Shown here: in pieces, positions 31,239 through 42,466 of the stretch
Position numbering within the stretch: position 1 is the stretch's first letter
Layout of the letters: every line of letters starts with the position of its first letter
NCBI GenBank assembly: GCA_037039685.1
Contig: JAWNGF010000004.1
Span: forward strand, 4,464,001-4,528,000
Origin: Ceratobasidium sp. AG-K
Lineage: Eukaryota; Basidiomycota; Agaricomycetes; Cantharellales; Ceratobasidiaceae
DNA length: 64,000 nt
Reading direction: 5' to 3'
Position numbers and translations under genes: made by a program
The notes under the pieces: model-generated
What the model saw: only the letters and a program-made list of their open reading frames with translations
Databases searched by the model: none
What the model was told of the DNA's origin: nothing

Positions 31239-34096
31239 GTGTGTGGAGAGACCAAAGAACCAGCAATGGAAACAATGTACTTTAGAGCAACAAATGACTC
31301 AACCATTGTTTACACAAACATTGCCAGAATCACAGAACCAATCCCAACCCTCATTGATTCAGGAGCATCAAAAAACTTCATGGACATCTCCTGGGCTCAC
31401 TCCAACAATATTCCACTCATTGAACTTTCCACTCCACAAAGAGTAATTGGCATCCAGGGGAAGGAGCTCTCACACCAAATACAATTCAAGGCCAAGCTAG
31501 AATTGGACATAGAGGGAAGAACCTTCAAACAAGTCTTCTTTGCTATGCCTGCTGGCAGACCAAACTTATCCTAGGACTGGAATGGTTAGAAGAAGCAAAT
31601 CCTGTAATTGACTGGAAGACAAAGCACTTATCATGGCGACCAGAGCCCATCCAGGCAAGAACAGCCTCAATAGACGACCTACCAGAAGAATTCAAAGAAT
31701 TTGCCAATGTGTTCAGTGAGGAAAAATTCAAGAGGATCCTGGATCATTGTCCATACAACTGTGCCATTGACTTTATGGAAGGGGCTGAACTTCCAAAACC
31801 GGCCAGACCAATACTGCTTTCTCCAGCCAAATCAATTGCACTGAGGGAATACCTGGATGAGGAAATCACAGCCAGAAAGATTTGACCAAGCAAATCACCC
31901 ATTGCATCACCTTGTTTCTTTGTAAAAAAGCCGGTAGACACAAAAAACCCAGGGGCAGTACGCCAATTACGGCTTGTTCAAGATCTCAGGGGGGTAAACA
32001 CAATCACAAAGGATGACAGATTTCCAATGCCCCTAATGGAAGACCTCTTGGACAAAATCAAGGATGCAAAAGTTTTCTCCAAGATTGATCTGCACATGGG
32101 ATTCAACAATATCAGGATCAGGGAAGGGGATGCATGGAAGACAGCTTTCAGAACCAAGAAGGGCCTGTTTGAATACGTCGTCATGCCATTTGGACTAAAA
32201 AACGCGCCTGCCATATTCCAAAGATACATGAACCACATCTTCCATGACCTTATTGATGTATGCGTTATAGTATACATTGACAACATCCTGGTCTTCTCTA
32301 AGAACAGAAGTCAACATACTGTGGACGTCAGGAAGGTGTTGAAAATCTTACTGGATGAAAACCTATTTGCAAAACTGCCAAAATGCGAATTTTTTGTCAC
32401 CAAGTTAACATATACAGGACTTCAAATCAGCAACTCAGGCATCTCAATGGAGGAAGAGAAGGTCAAGGTGATAAAAGAATGGAAAGAGCCTTGGACGGTC
32501 AAGCAGGTTCAAGCATTCCTAGGATTTGCAAACTTCTATCAAAGATTTGTACCAAATTTTAGCCAATTAGCAAAACCCTTGACAACTTTGACAAGGAAAG
32601 ATAACAAATGGGAGTGGGGAAATGATCAACAAGAAGCTTTTGATGCTCTGAAAGCAGAAATTAGCAAGGAACCCACTCCACGCCACCCTGATCCTGACAA
32701 GCCTTTTTTCTTGGAAACAGATGCAAGTGGAGTAGCAATGGGGGCAATCCTGTCTCAAAGGCAAGATGATGGCTACCTACACCCTATTGCATTCCTGTCA
32801 AAATCCTTCAATGAGCCTCAACTCAACTACAACATCCATGACAAAGAACTCATGGCAATCATAGAATCTTTGACGCACTGGAGGCTATACCTTGAAGGAA
32901 CAAAGGAACCTATCACAATCTACACCAATCACAGGAACCTACAGTTCTGGAAGGAAGCAAGGACATTCAACCGCCAACACACAAGATGGCATCAATTACT
33001 GGCTTCCTATAACTATGATATCATATACCGGCTTGGAATCCTTTTGTCAAAACCAGACCTATTGTCAAGACGGCCAGACCACAAAGAAATCCCCACACCT
33101 GAACAAGTTATGATATCCATCAAAAGGTTTAAAGGATTTATGGGGCAGGTAGACACAGACATCATAGTGACAATCAAGGAAGCACAGGAAACAGATGAAG
33201 GGCTGGCACAAATCAAAGAGATCTGCAAATCAAGGGAAATGTTACCAAGGTCCCTGCAACACAGTGCAAAAGATTACGACTTCAAGGAGGGACTAATATG
33301 GTTCAAAGGAAGGATTTACATTCCAGAAGACAAGGAAGCCAGACTGGCCATCATGCAGGTGCACCATGACTCAAAGATCACGGGTCATCAAGGACAGGCT
33401 AGGACGTTAGAACTAATATCAAGAAGGTACTTCTGGCCAGGAATGAAGCAAAGCATAAACAGATACATGGAATCCTGCAAGACTTGCCAACAAACAAGGG
33501 GATCAAAATCAGTAGTTCTGATCAAGCTGTTAGAAATTCCAAGAGGACCCTGGGAAGACATAGCATTGGACTTCGTAGTGAAATTGCTGAAGTCCAAAGG
33601 GTTGGACAGCATCATGGTAGTGGTGGATCAATTCTCAAGAATGGCACATTTCATACCCTGCAAGGAATCTCACATGGCGAGTGACCTCGCAAACCTTTTT
33701 GTCACAAACGTTTGGAAGCTACATGGTTTCCCAAAAAGCACAATCTCAGACCAAGGAACTACTTTCAATTCAAAATTAATGAAAGCCATTTACAAGAGAA
33801 TTGGAACTAGCTCAAGTTTCAGCAGTGCCTACCACCCCCAGACAGATGGGATAACCAAAAGAATTAACCAATGGATGGAAGGCTGGCTATGAACTTTTGT
33901 CAACTACCAGCAGGATGACTGGGAGGACTTGTTACCAATTGCAGAATTTAGTTACAATCTGCAGAAGCACCGTGTAATGGGTAGTTCCCCTTTTGCAATA
34001 GTCTACAGCAGAGAACCACTGTGGAACATCTCATCAGAAGAAACAACAGTTCCTGAGGCAAATAACATTACAGAAAAATGGTGTAGCATCTGCGAC
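31239..34096 (+). pseudogene. Protease, RT, RNase H and most of integrase of A2
   Basis: Protease DSGASKNFMD is intact, but a one-base deletion near 31,557 shifts the frame. RT then follows with TGA 31,883-31,885 (also in A1), the catalytic motif changed to YIDN (near 32,282), RNase H, the integrase HHCC finger and core with TDGITKRINQ (Glu to Lys), and TGA 33,890-33,892 where A1 has CGA. The reading is cut at 34,096 by a solo C LTR. It is dead at several independent catalytic sites. Confidence 0.88.
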
Positions 34097-34510
34097 TGTC
34101 CTGACTTGGATCAATTAAGTGTAGAAAAGGTTAAGGGGTTCGACTTAGACAAATCTTAGAACCCAAGGAGTAGTGATAGTGAAGAGGATTGATTGAACAA
34201 GTCCCATTGGAGAGGAGGTCAAGCCTCGTCATTAACTGGCTCAACCTCTGGGTTTATATACATGAGGGATCAGTGCCATGTCATCATCTATCAGTGTGAG
34301 AAAGCCAAGTACAACCAATGATAAGCAAGATCAGAGGTATGACTCAACATTCTGGAAGTTCCGGAAGCAGTACCGATATCAAATGGAAAGACAAATACAT
34401 CACATGATACAAGTTAAGTGCCAAAGGACATTTGTACCAAAAAAGGAAAATGTTCGGAAAAAATAATATAAAATCAGAATAAAATGTCTGAGCTTAGTCA
34501 GCTCATGACA
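34097..34510 (-). repeat. Solo LTR of family C (414 bp) in A2 integrase
   Basis: Flanked by perfect TSD GCGAC (34,092-34,096 and 34,511-34,515). On the plus strand it reads TGTCCTGAC...CTCATGACA, so the element orientation is minus. It interrupts the A2 integrase C-terminus, and A1 shows the uninterrupted order. Confidence 0.95.
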
Positions 34511-35051
34511 GCGACAAAGCAATCGCATCAATGAAAAGCCAAAGGCTCCCAGAAGAAAAGCCAAAAAATGAGTACCAAGAAGGAGAACTGATATGACTGT
34601 TGGGAAGGAACATCCAAACAAAAAGACCCTCAAAGAAGCTGGATAACAAAAAGCATGGGCCATTTGTTGTGAAGCAAAAGATAGGTCACACGCTTATGAG
34701 CTCATTTTGCCAGCAACAATGAGGGTACACCCTGTTTTCCACATTGACTTGCTCAGCCCTTACAAAGAAGACACAGAATTCAGAAGAAACCAACCCCAAC
34801 CGCCACTGATCATAACAGAAGAAGGAGAAGATGAATATGAAGTAGAAAAAATTCTGGACTGGAAGGAAACAAAGGATGGACTTTTTTACAGGGTCAGATG
34901 GAAAGGTTACGGAGATGAAGAAGACATGGAACAAAGGGCAGAAGATATTGGTCACCTGTCCAAGATCATCAAGGACTTTCTACACCGACACCCCAAGGCT
35001 CCAACACCATCTAACTACATTCCAGGAAAGATAAAAGGGAGGAGGGGCATG
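34511..35051 (+). pseudogene. Integrase tail and chromodomain of A2
   Basis: Continues after the solo LTR: GPY/F region (KLDNKKHGPFVVK, MRVHPVFHIDLLSPYK), with TGA near 34,594 where A1 has Trp TGG, then the chromodomain (DEYEVEKILDW, YRVRWKGYGDEEDMEQRAED). A frameshift lies near 34,684. It ends at the C1 insertion; the TSD is seen as GCATG here and GCACA on the far side. Confidence 0.85.
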
Positions 35052-35464
35052 TGTCCTGACTTGGGTTGATTAGGTATATAAAAGGTGAAGGGGTTCGACT
35101 TAGATAAGTCTTAGAACCCAAGGAGTAGTGATAATAGGAGGAATTGATCGATCAAGTCCTAGTGGAGAGGAGGTCAAGCCTTGTCGTTAACTGGCTTGAC
35201 CTCTGGGTTTATATACATGAGGGATCAGTGCCACGTCATCATCTATCAGTGTGAGAAAGCCGAGTACAACCAAAGATAAGTGAGATAAGAGGTATGACTT
35301 GACATTCTGGAAGTTCTGGGAGCAGCACCAATATCAAATGAAAAGACAAATACGTCACATGATACAAGTTAGGCGCCAGAGGACATTTGTACCAAAAAAG
35401 GGAAGTGTTCGGAAAAAAGATATAAAATCAGAATAAAATGTCTGAGCTTAGTCAGCTCATGACA
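35052..35464 (-). repeat. 3' LTR of C1 (413 bp)
   Basis: Minus orientation. The adjacent plus-strand TTACTCCCTCCTAAGG at 35,465 is the reverse complement of a polypurine tract ending AGTAA, placing this LTR at the 3' end of the element. Confidence 0.9.
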
Positions 35465-35474
35465 TTACTCCCTC

Positions 35475-35611
35475 CTAAGGGCCTGGCGCGGTGGGATGGA
35501 GTCTGTGAAATTTATCAACTAGTTCGGGAGCATTCTTGAGGTCTTCCTTTGATTGCCAAGAATTGTCTGCATGAGAGTATCCTTTCCATTTGACATAATA
35601 GTGGAGTTGTC
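35475..35611 (-). pseudogene. C-terminal chromodomain of C1
   Basis: Minus-strand reading LHYYVKWKGYSHADNSW then ELVDKFHRLHPTAPGP and a stop next to the PPT. It is the second half of a chromodomain whose first half (EEEWEVEEILNSKK) lies beyond B1 at about 41,075-41,130. Two aromatic cage positions (Trp of WKGY and of NSW) are visible here. Family C therefore ends pol directly before the PPT. Confidence 0.85.
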
Positions 35612-35903
35612 TGTCACAACCTTTTCTTGTCCTCTTCTTGTTGTTTTGTTGCCTTGTGTTTGGTCTTGTTCTTCTTGCCTTGGCGCATTTAGTCGCCTTT
35701 ATGTAAGCCTTGACCGCGGGACATGCCTGCCTGGCCTGTTCCCATATCTCCTTGGCTTCCATGGACTTATCACATTTCCTTTGTTCTTTCCTCTCTTCTC
35801 TCGGACTCTTGCTTTCCCTCCTTTTGGTTTCCCTTGTTGCTTGCTCTCTATTGTACATAGCCACAGTAGCGCGTATATATACCAGCAACACAAGTCTTGC
35901 CTC
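35612..35903 (+). repeat. Truncated 5' LTR of B1 (292 bp)
   Basis: Collinear with the first 292 bp of the 3' LTR at 40,630. It stops just before the presumed transcription start and joins gag directly at about 35,903. Confidence 0.9.
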
Positions 35904-36461
35904 AATGAGCAGACCCTGAAAGACGACTTCTATGCGGGGCTCAAGGACAACATCAAGGATATGCTAACCTCCCAGGCCTATAATCGTCACATTGCAACAT
36001 TACAGGAACTGTTTACTAGGACCCAGGAAATTCATGCTGCGCTCATTGCAAGGAACATGGAGAAAAAGGGAACCAACATCTTGGAGAGGGCGACTTTGAG
36101 TGGCACCCAGAAGCGGGTAACCACAAGCGCAACAGTGCATAGATATCAGAAAGGAGAGGCAATCTACATGGTAACTCCCCAGGGCGGCAAGAAGGGCACA
36201 ATCGAGTCAATTAGCAAAAACAAATGCGGTTTCCTTACCCCCAAGGTCAAATGGGCTGATGGAACAACATCGGAAATCCCCTTAAGCTTCATCAAACCAG
36301 ATGTTCATCAGGCTGGGGTGGAAGTAGCAGTGGTCACAAGCAAAACCACCTGTTATTGCTGCCAGAAAAAGGGGCATATCACTAAAGATTGTCAAACGCA
36401 AATAGCAGCCCTGGAAGAAGTTGTCACCAGTGATTCAGAGTTGGGAAAAGGCAGCAATTGA
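35904..36461 (+). pseudogene. C-terminal Gag fragment of B1
   Basis: Reads LKDDFYAGLKDNIKDMLTSQ, matching the capsid C-terminus of B2, then ends with a CCHC knuckle (CYCCQKKGHITKDC). TGA at 36,459-36,461 follows a GGGAAAA heptamer at 36,443-36,449. The upstream half is deleted, so no functional Gag is possible. Confidence 0.85.
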
Positions 36462-39400
36462 GGGGAGCATCAGGCGCCCTGAAGTCGGAATTAGATCGTG
36501 TAATCTCAGGAAATTGGAAGCAGTCTGTAAACAAAATATATCTTTGTTCCACCGAATATGCAGACCAGCTTTGCGTTCCCATCACAATTGAAAGCCTTAA
36601 AAACTTTATTACCATAGCCATGATTGACTCAGGGGCATTGGGAAACTTCATTAACTCCAAATATGTAAAGAAACACAAAATCCCAACAAAAAAGAAGAAG
36701 ACAGCAAGAAGGGTCCAGGTGATAGATGGCCAACCAATAGCAAATGGTTTAATTGACAAGGAATGCACCTTCCAAGTCATTATGAATGATCATGTGGAAG
36801 AAATTACTTGCAATATTGCACCATTAGGCCGACACACTGTGGTTCTGGGTATTCCCTGGTTGAAAAAACATAACCCAAAAATTGATTGGGCAGCAGGAAC
36901 ATTAGAATTTGAATCAGACTACTGCAAGGAAGAATGTCTATATGAGGACTGCAACGCCATAGAAGGGGGAGTAGTTGGCCAACTTCCCAACAAATACACG
37001 GAATTCAAGGATGTTTTTGTTTCCAAAGAAGTGGACAAGCTACCGCCACATTGACCATATGACCTCAAAATTGAATTGGAACTGGGTGCTAAACCCAAAA
37101 TCAGTGTGGTATACTCCCTCACTAAGGAAGAAGATCAAATCTTGAGAAAATGGATCAACAAAAATGTGGACAAAGGATTCATTGTTCCCTCCACCTCCCA
37201 ATGGGCATCACCAGTAATGTTTGACAAGCGGCACAATATAGAAGGCGTTCCCCAACCCCCAAGATTGTGCATGGATTATCGATACCTCAACAGCCAAACC
37301 AAGAAAAACCATTACCCACTGCCTAGAACCAACAATCGTATTGAACGGGTTAAGGGTGCCAAGATATTCACCAAACTTGATCTCAAATCTGGGTACAACC
37401 TGGTCAGGGTAGCAGATGAGGACGTTCACAAAACAGCATTCAGAACCAAATATGGACTGTTTGAAACAAAAGTCATGCCTTTTGGCCTCACTAATGCACC
37501 GGCCACCTTTCAAAACATGATGGATGCTGAGTTCAGGGACATCAAAGGGGTGTACATGGAAATCTACATTGATGATATCCTAATCTTCTCCAAAAATCCC
37601 AAAGAACATCCCATGCACGTGAAGGAGGTCCTGCGCCGTCTACAACGCCTGGGTCTCTATTGCTCCCTCAAGAAATGCTCCTTTCATATCTCTAAGGTAG
37701 ACTACCTAGGGCTAGTCATATCAGGAGAACTGGTCGAGATGCAAGAGGAAAAAATCTCGACAATCAAAAAATGGCCAACACCCAAGAATGTTACAGATGT
37801 GCAGACGTTCCTGGGATTTGCGAATTTTTACCAGTGTTTTATCCGAAATTATACCCATATAGTTTGACCCCTGTATGATTTGACAATGAAAACAAAACAA
37901 TGGGAATGGGGAACAGAAGCGGAACTTGCCTTCCAGGGACTAATCAAGGAATTCATCAAGGCGCCCATCCTTCTACAACCTGACCAAGACAAAGGGTTCA
38001 TCATCGAATGTGATGCATCAGACAAAGCTACAGGAGCAGTCCTTAACCAATATGGCCCTGACAACAAACTCCACCCTGTCGCATTTATGTCCAAAAGCCT
38101 ATCCCCAGCAGAACAAAACTACGACATCTTTGACAAGGAACTCTTGGCAATCATCAAAGCATCCAAAGAATGGCGTCATCTTTTGGAAGGAACAGAGATC
38201 CCAGTATTGCTTGTTACAGATCACAAAAACCTGGAATATTTCATGACCTCTAAAGTGTTAACAAAAAGACAGAACAGATGGGCCGTCTTCCTCTTGGAGT
38301 TTAACTTCCAAATCAAGTACAGAGCTGGCAACCTTAATGGCAAAGCGGATGCACTCAGTCAACAAAGTGACCACGACCTAGAAGGGGGAGTAGTCCCTCA
38401 AAAACCCCTACTTTTGCCGCATCTCTTCATCAATTTGGCAGAAGAGGGACCTCAGGGTATGGCATTGACCTCAGATATTGGGCAAGCAGTCAAGGATCAG
38501 ACACAAAAAGATGAATACATTAGATCAATCTGGGCCTTCCTTAGCAACCACCCAGAAAAAGCGCCTGCCTTGGTACAAAAAGAATTCAAAGACTGGAAGA
38601 TTAGGAATGACATGCTGTACCGCAAAGGAAGGATCTACATCCCAAACAACAATGAGATCAAGCGCCAGATCCTAGAACTCCACCATGACAACAAAGCAGT
38701 TGGACACATGGGTCAAGCAAAAACACTGGAAATGATCAAATGGCAGTGTTGGCAGCCGTCCATGAAGGCCTATGTCAACAAATACATGTCATCATGCAAT
38801 TTATGCCAGTGGTCAAAACCCATCAATCAATGACCTCTGGGGGAATTACAACCACTTGAACTCCCCTCCAAACCCTGGCAACACATTTTGGTTGATATGA
38901 TTGTCAAACTCCCCCTGTCCAAGGGCCTAGACTCAATATTGGTCATTGTTGACACCCTGACCAAGATGGCACACTTCATCCCATGCACTGAAAGAACCAC
39001 GTCACCCAAGCTTGCAGAACTCTTCATGGAACACTGCTGGAAGCTACATGGCACCCCAGAAACAGTTGTATCAGATTGTGGACCAACCTTTGCATCCAAA
39101 TTCATGAAGGAGCTCTATCAGGCCCTGAACATCTGGCCTAGACTTTCTACAGCTTACCACCCTGAAACTGACAGCCAAATGGAGCGCATCAATCAAACGG
39201 TCAAGGCTTTCATTTGGACATACTGCGCCTTCAAGCAACACGACTGGGCTTCACTTTTACCCTTTGCCAAATTTGCATATAACAACTCGTTCCATTCTAG
39301 CGTTGGTATGACACCTTTCTTTGCCAACACGGCTTGCCACCCATCAATTGAAGGTACACCAGTGGAAGATGGTTCCATCCCAGAAGCTGCGGCACATGCG

Positions 39401-40456
39401 CAATGTATCCAAGACAACCTGGACAAAGCTAAGACTAGTTTGGCCCTGAGCAAAGAACAGGACAAGGAATATGCAGACAAAAGACGGCAAGGAGACCCCT
39501 TTATCCTGGGCAATAAGGTTTGGCTAAGCCATGATCACATCACGACCAATCGGCCATCCTTGAAATTATTGCATAAACAACTCAGCCCCTTCACTATCCT
39601 GGAAGCAGTAGGGAGGAACGCATACAAACTACAACTCCCGCCTTCTATGACCATGCATCCAGTAATCAATGTATCACGCCTAGCCAAATACAAGGAAGAT
39701 GAAATTGAGGGCCGCCATGTGGATCCACCCCCACCAATCGTGACACCAGAAGGCAAAGAAGAATATGAGGTAGAACGCATCCCAAGTTCCAAGTTGGAGA
39801 AAGGAATCCTGAAATATTTCGTCAAATGGAAGGGCTACACTGCGGAACATGACTCTTGGGAACCCTTGGAGAACCTTGGCAACACATCAGAACTCATGAA
39901 TGAGTTCCACAAGGAACATCCAGATGCCATCAAAGAAGTCCCCAGAGTTACCAGGAAGCATTGCCATGAGGAAACAAGGGATGACTTGACAGCTGATAAC
40001 AAGGAAGAACAGCCCATTAGGCATTCTAAGCGTATAAAAGAGGCTGCTGGGATCCAAGTCCCTCATCAAAAAACTTTTACCTGCTCCAGTCCTATGCTAC
40101 AACCCTCAACTCCCACCTCATTTGCTGCACCATGTCCTCCCAACGCCAATCCACCAACTCAGTCATGGTCTGGGTCTACCATGACCTTTACACCTGCTCG
40201 GCCACCTTCAAGCGGTCCCTCGAAGTCATGCCCCCCCAGGAGCAAGGCATGTACTGGCATCCCGGCGTGCACCAACATTTCTATTTTATCATATCCGCAC
40301 GCTACTGGTCAGGAGAGGCCCCCAGGTCATTCGTTGGTTGCCCCCTTGTCCGCTGGCGCAACTGGATTGCCTACGCAGCCAATGACATCCACAACGCCCT
40401 TGAGATCATGGATAGGTCTCACAAGGTCCATCTCGGAGGCAATCCATTTGCAATAG
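36450..40456 (+). pseudogene. Pol of B1 (protease to chromodomain) with three TGA codons
   Basis: One uninterrupted frame apart from TGA at 37,052-37,054, 37,865-37,867 and 38,831-38,833. Protease DSGALGNFI, RT YIDD (near 37,568), RNase H ECDASDKATGAVL, integrase HHCC and DDE core (SDCGPTFASK; DSQMERINQ), GPY/F, and a canonical chromodomain (EEYEVERIP, YFVKWKGY, HDSWEP) near 39,760-39,870. The frame then stays open as a Pro/Ser/Thr-rich tail to 40,456 and overlaps ORF3. No indels. Confidence 0.88.
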
Positions 40457-40605
40457 TTGACCTCACTGTCAACCTAGAGGTTAGGGAGGAGGCGGTAATT
40501 GATTTGACGGATGACAAGGAGAATTATGGGGTGTGGACAGGGACAGGGTCAGCTGAGGACCCATTTGTATGTAATGACACTGAGGAGTTTGTGTTGGTGG
40601 AGTGA
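40132..40605 (+). CDS. Accessory ORF3 of family B (B1 copy, intact)
   Basis: 157 residues, ATG at 40,132, in the -1 frame relative to the open pol tail. It has a WRNWIAYAANDIHNA segment, then IVDLT (residues 108-112) and VIDLT followed by DDKE (122-126), which fit SUMO-interaction motifs, and GSAEDPFV near the end. No transmembrane segment or nuclease motif. It is intact although gag and pol of the same copy are dead. B2 has a homologue of 165 residues. Family unknown; a role in binding SUMOylated host proteins is only an inference. Confidence 0.7.
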   Translation: MSSQRQSTNSVMVWVYHDLYTCSATFKRSLEVMPPQEQGMYWHPGVHQHFYFIISARYWSGEAPRSFVGCPLVRWRNWIAYAANDIHNALEIMDRSHKVHLGGNPFAIVDLTVNLEVREEAVIDLTDDKENYGVWTGTGSAEDPFVCNDTEEFVLVE

Positions 40606-40629
40606 GCCCCGACCTAGAAGGGGGGGTAG

Positions 40630-41073
40630 TGTCACAACCTTTTCTTGTCCTCTTCTTGTTGTTTTGTTGCCTTGTGTCTGGTCTTGTTCTTCTCGCCTTG
40701 GCGCATTTAGTCGCCTTTATGTAAGCCTTGACCGCGGGACATGCCTGCCTGGCCTGTTCCCTTATCTCCTTGGCTTCCATGGACTTATCATGTTTCTTTT
40801 GTTCTTTCCTCTCTTCTCTTGGACTCTTGCTTTCCCTCCTTTTGGTTTCCCTTGTTGCTTGCTCTCTATTGTTCATAGCCACAGTAGCGCGTATATATAC
40901 CAGCGACACAAGTCTTGCCTCCACAAGACTTGTTCTCTTGTTGTTTTCCCCATCACTCATCACGTGACTCACTTAGGCCTAAGCGCCATACATTTGACCC
41001 TTGTCATTGCCCCAACCCCCATCCTCACTGCCTGTGGAGTCTTGGCCTCCAAGGTTCAACTAGGGTTGTGACA
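40630..41073 (+). repeat. 3' LTR of B1 (444 bp)
   Basis: Preceded by a polypurine tract (about 40,616-40,629). TATATATA at 40,892-40,899 and AAGACTTGTTCT at 40,925-40,936, again 33 nt apart. Confidence 0.92.
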
Positions 41074-42402
41074 TTGTTGGCGGATTTTCTTGGAATTAAG
41101 GATCTCTTCAACTTCCCATTCTTCTTCTCCTTCTTGTGTGACAATAGGGGGTGGTTGAGCGGGTTTGCAACCATGGGGATCAGAGTGAAATTTCTTTAGC
41201 AGCATGCCATGAAAGACAGGATGAATCTTCATTGATTCTGGTAACTCCAGTCTAAAGGCATGAGTCCCTACTTATTCCAGTACTTTGTAAGGACCTAAAA
41301 CTTTGTAGGAGAGTTTTACTGAAGGTCTGTCTGTGGATATGTTTTGATGACTAAGCCAGACTTTATCTCCAGGGTTTATCTCTTCTGGTTCTTTGGCTCC
41401 TTTATCAAAATAGTGTTTGTAGGATTGGTTTGCTAAAATGAGAGCGGCTTTGACTTCATTGTATCCTTTCAACAAGAATTCCGCATGGGCATCAGCTTCA
41501 GGAACCATATAGTCTGATTCTTCCCTGATGTTCATTCTAGGGTTGAAACCTTGGTAGATCTGGAAAGGGGTTTTGCCAGTGGATGCTTGAATTCCATTGT
41601 TGTAAGCAAATTCTGCCATAGGGAGTAGGGCTACCCAGTCGTTTTGCCTGTGGTTGACAAAAGCCCTGATAAAGAGTTCAACAAATTGGTTTGCCCGTTC
41701 TGACTGTCCATCTGTCCTTGGATGATAGGTTGTGCTGAAGGTGGGTTTTACATCCAACCGCTTATATAGATGCTTAATGAACTTTGAGTTGAAGGTGGAA
41801 CCTCTATCCGAGACTGTTGCCTTTGGGGTGCCATGAAGTTTCCAAATGTTTGCAACAAAGATATTGGCTATGTCTACTGCTGTGGCTGTTGATTTGCAAG
41901 GGAGATAATGTGCCATTTTGGAGAACCAATATACGACTGTTAGGATTGCGTCATATCCTTCTGACTCAGGGAGCCCTACAATCATGTCACAGGAGATTTC
42001 TTCCCAAGGTCTCTCAGGAATATGTAACGGGCACAGTAGTCCTGTGGGGAGTTGGTTTGATGGTTTAACTCAAATGCATGTTTTGCAGTGTGACATGTAA
42101 GAGTTGATGAATTTCTTCATGGTTGGCCAGTAGTAGGTTCTTGCAATCAATTCCAGTGTTCTGACTTGTCCAGGATGCCCAGCTGTAATATTGTCATGGC
42201 GCAATTCCAATATCAGGTTTCTGACTGTTTCATCCCTGGGGACAAAGATCTTTCCCTTGAACATTAGGAGTCCTTCTTTGTATTCCCAATCTTTGACCTT
42301 TTCTCCATTTCTCAGCTTATTGTGAGCTTCTTCTAATCTGGAATCTTTGAGGATTGCTTCTCTGATTAGGTTGTTAATCTCCTGGTCAGGGGTAATAGCC
42401 AA
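41074..42402 (-). pseudogene. Integrase and first half of chromodomain of C1
   Basis: Minus strand. HHCC finger (LRHDNITAGHPGQ, NSYMSHCKTC), core with MIVGLPESEGYDAI, SDRGSTFNSK and RTDGQSERANQ, then GPY/F (SYKVLGPYKVLE) and the chromodomain start EEEWEVEEI. TGA at 42,070-42,072 and TAA at 41,272-41,274 interrupt it. B1 splits the chromodomain at 41,073/35,612. Confidence 0.85.
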
Positions 42403-42466
42403 AATAAAAATGTCTGGTTTGAGGAGAACTTGGTTCTCTACCCCCCCCCAAAGGTTCTAGGTCATA

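Larger units (their letters stand above)
35612..41073 (+). mobile_element. Chromovirus B1, internally deleted, nested in C1
   Basis: Begins TGTCACAACC and ends GGTTGTGACA. Flanks TTGTC (35,607-35,611) and TTGTT (41,074-41,078) are a TSD with one C-to-T change at a former CpG. The rest of the 5' LTR, the PBS and the 5' half of gag are deleted. It splits the chromodomain of C1. Confidence 0.92.

Noticed and set aside
35052..35464. A solo LTR in A2
   Set aside because: Its flanks do not match each other, and PPT plus chromodomain of family C follow; the true partner LTR is at 47,046-47,459.
35553..35903. ORF running through the B1 LTR into gag as one protein
   Set aside because: The first part is LTR sequence that happens to be open; only the part after about 35,903 is Gag.
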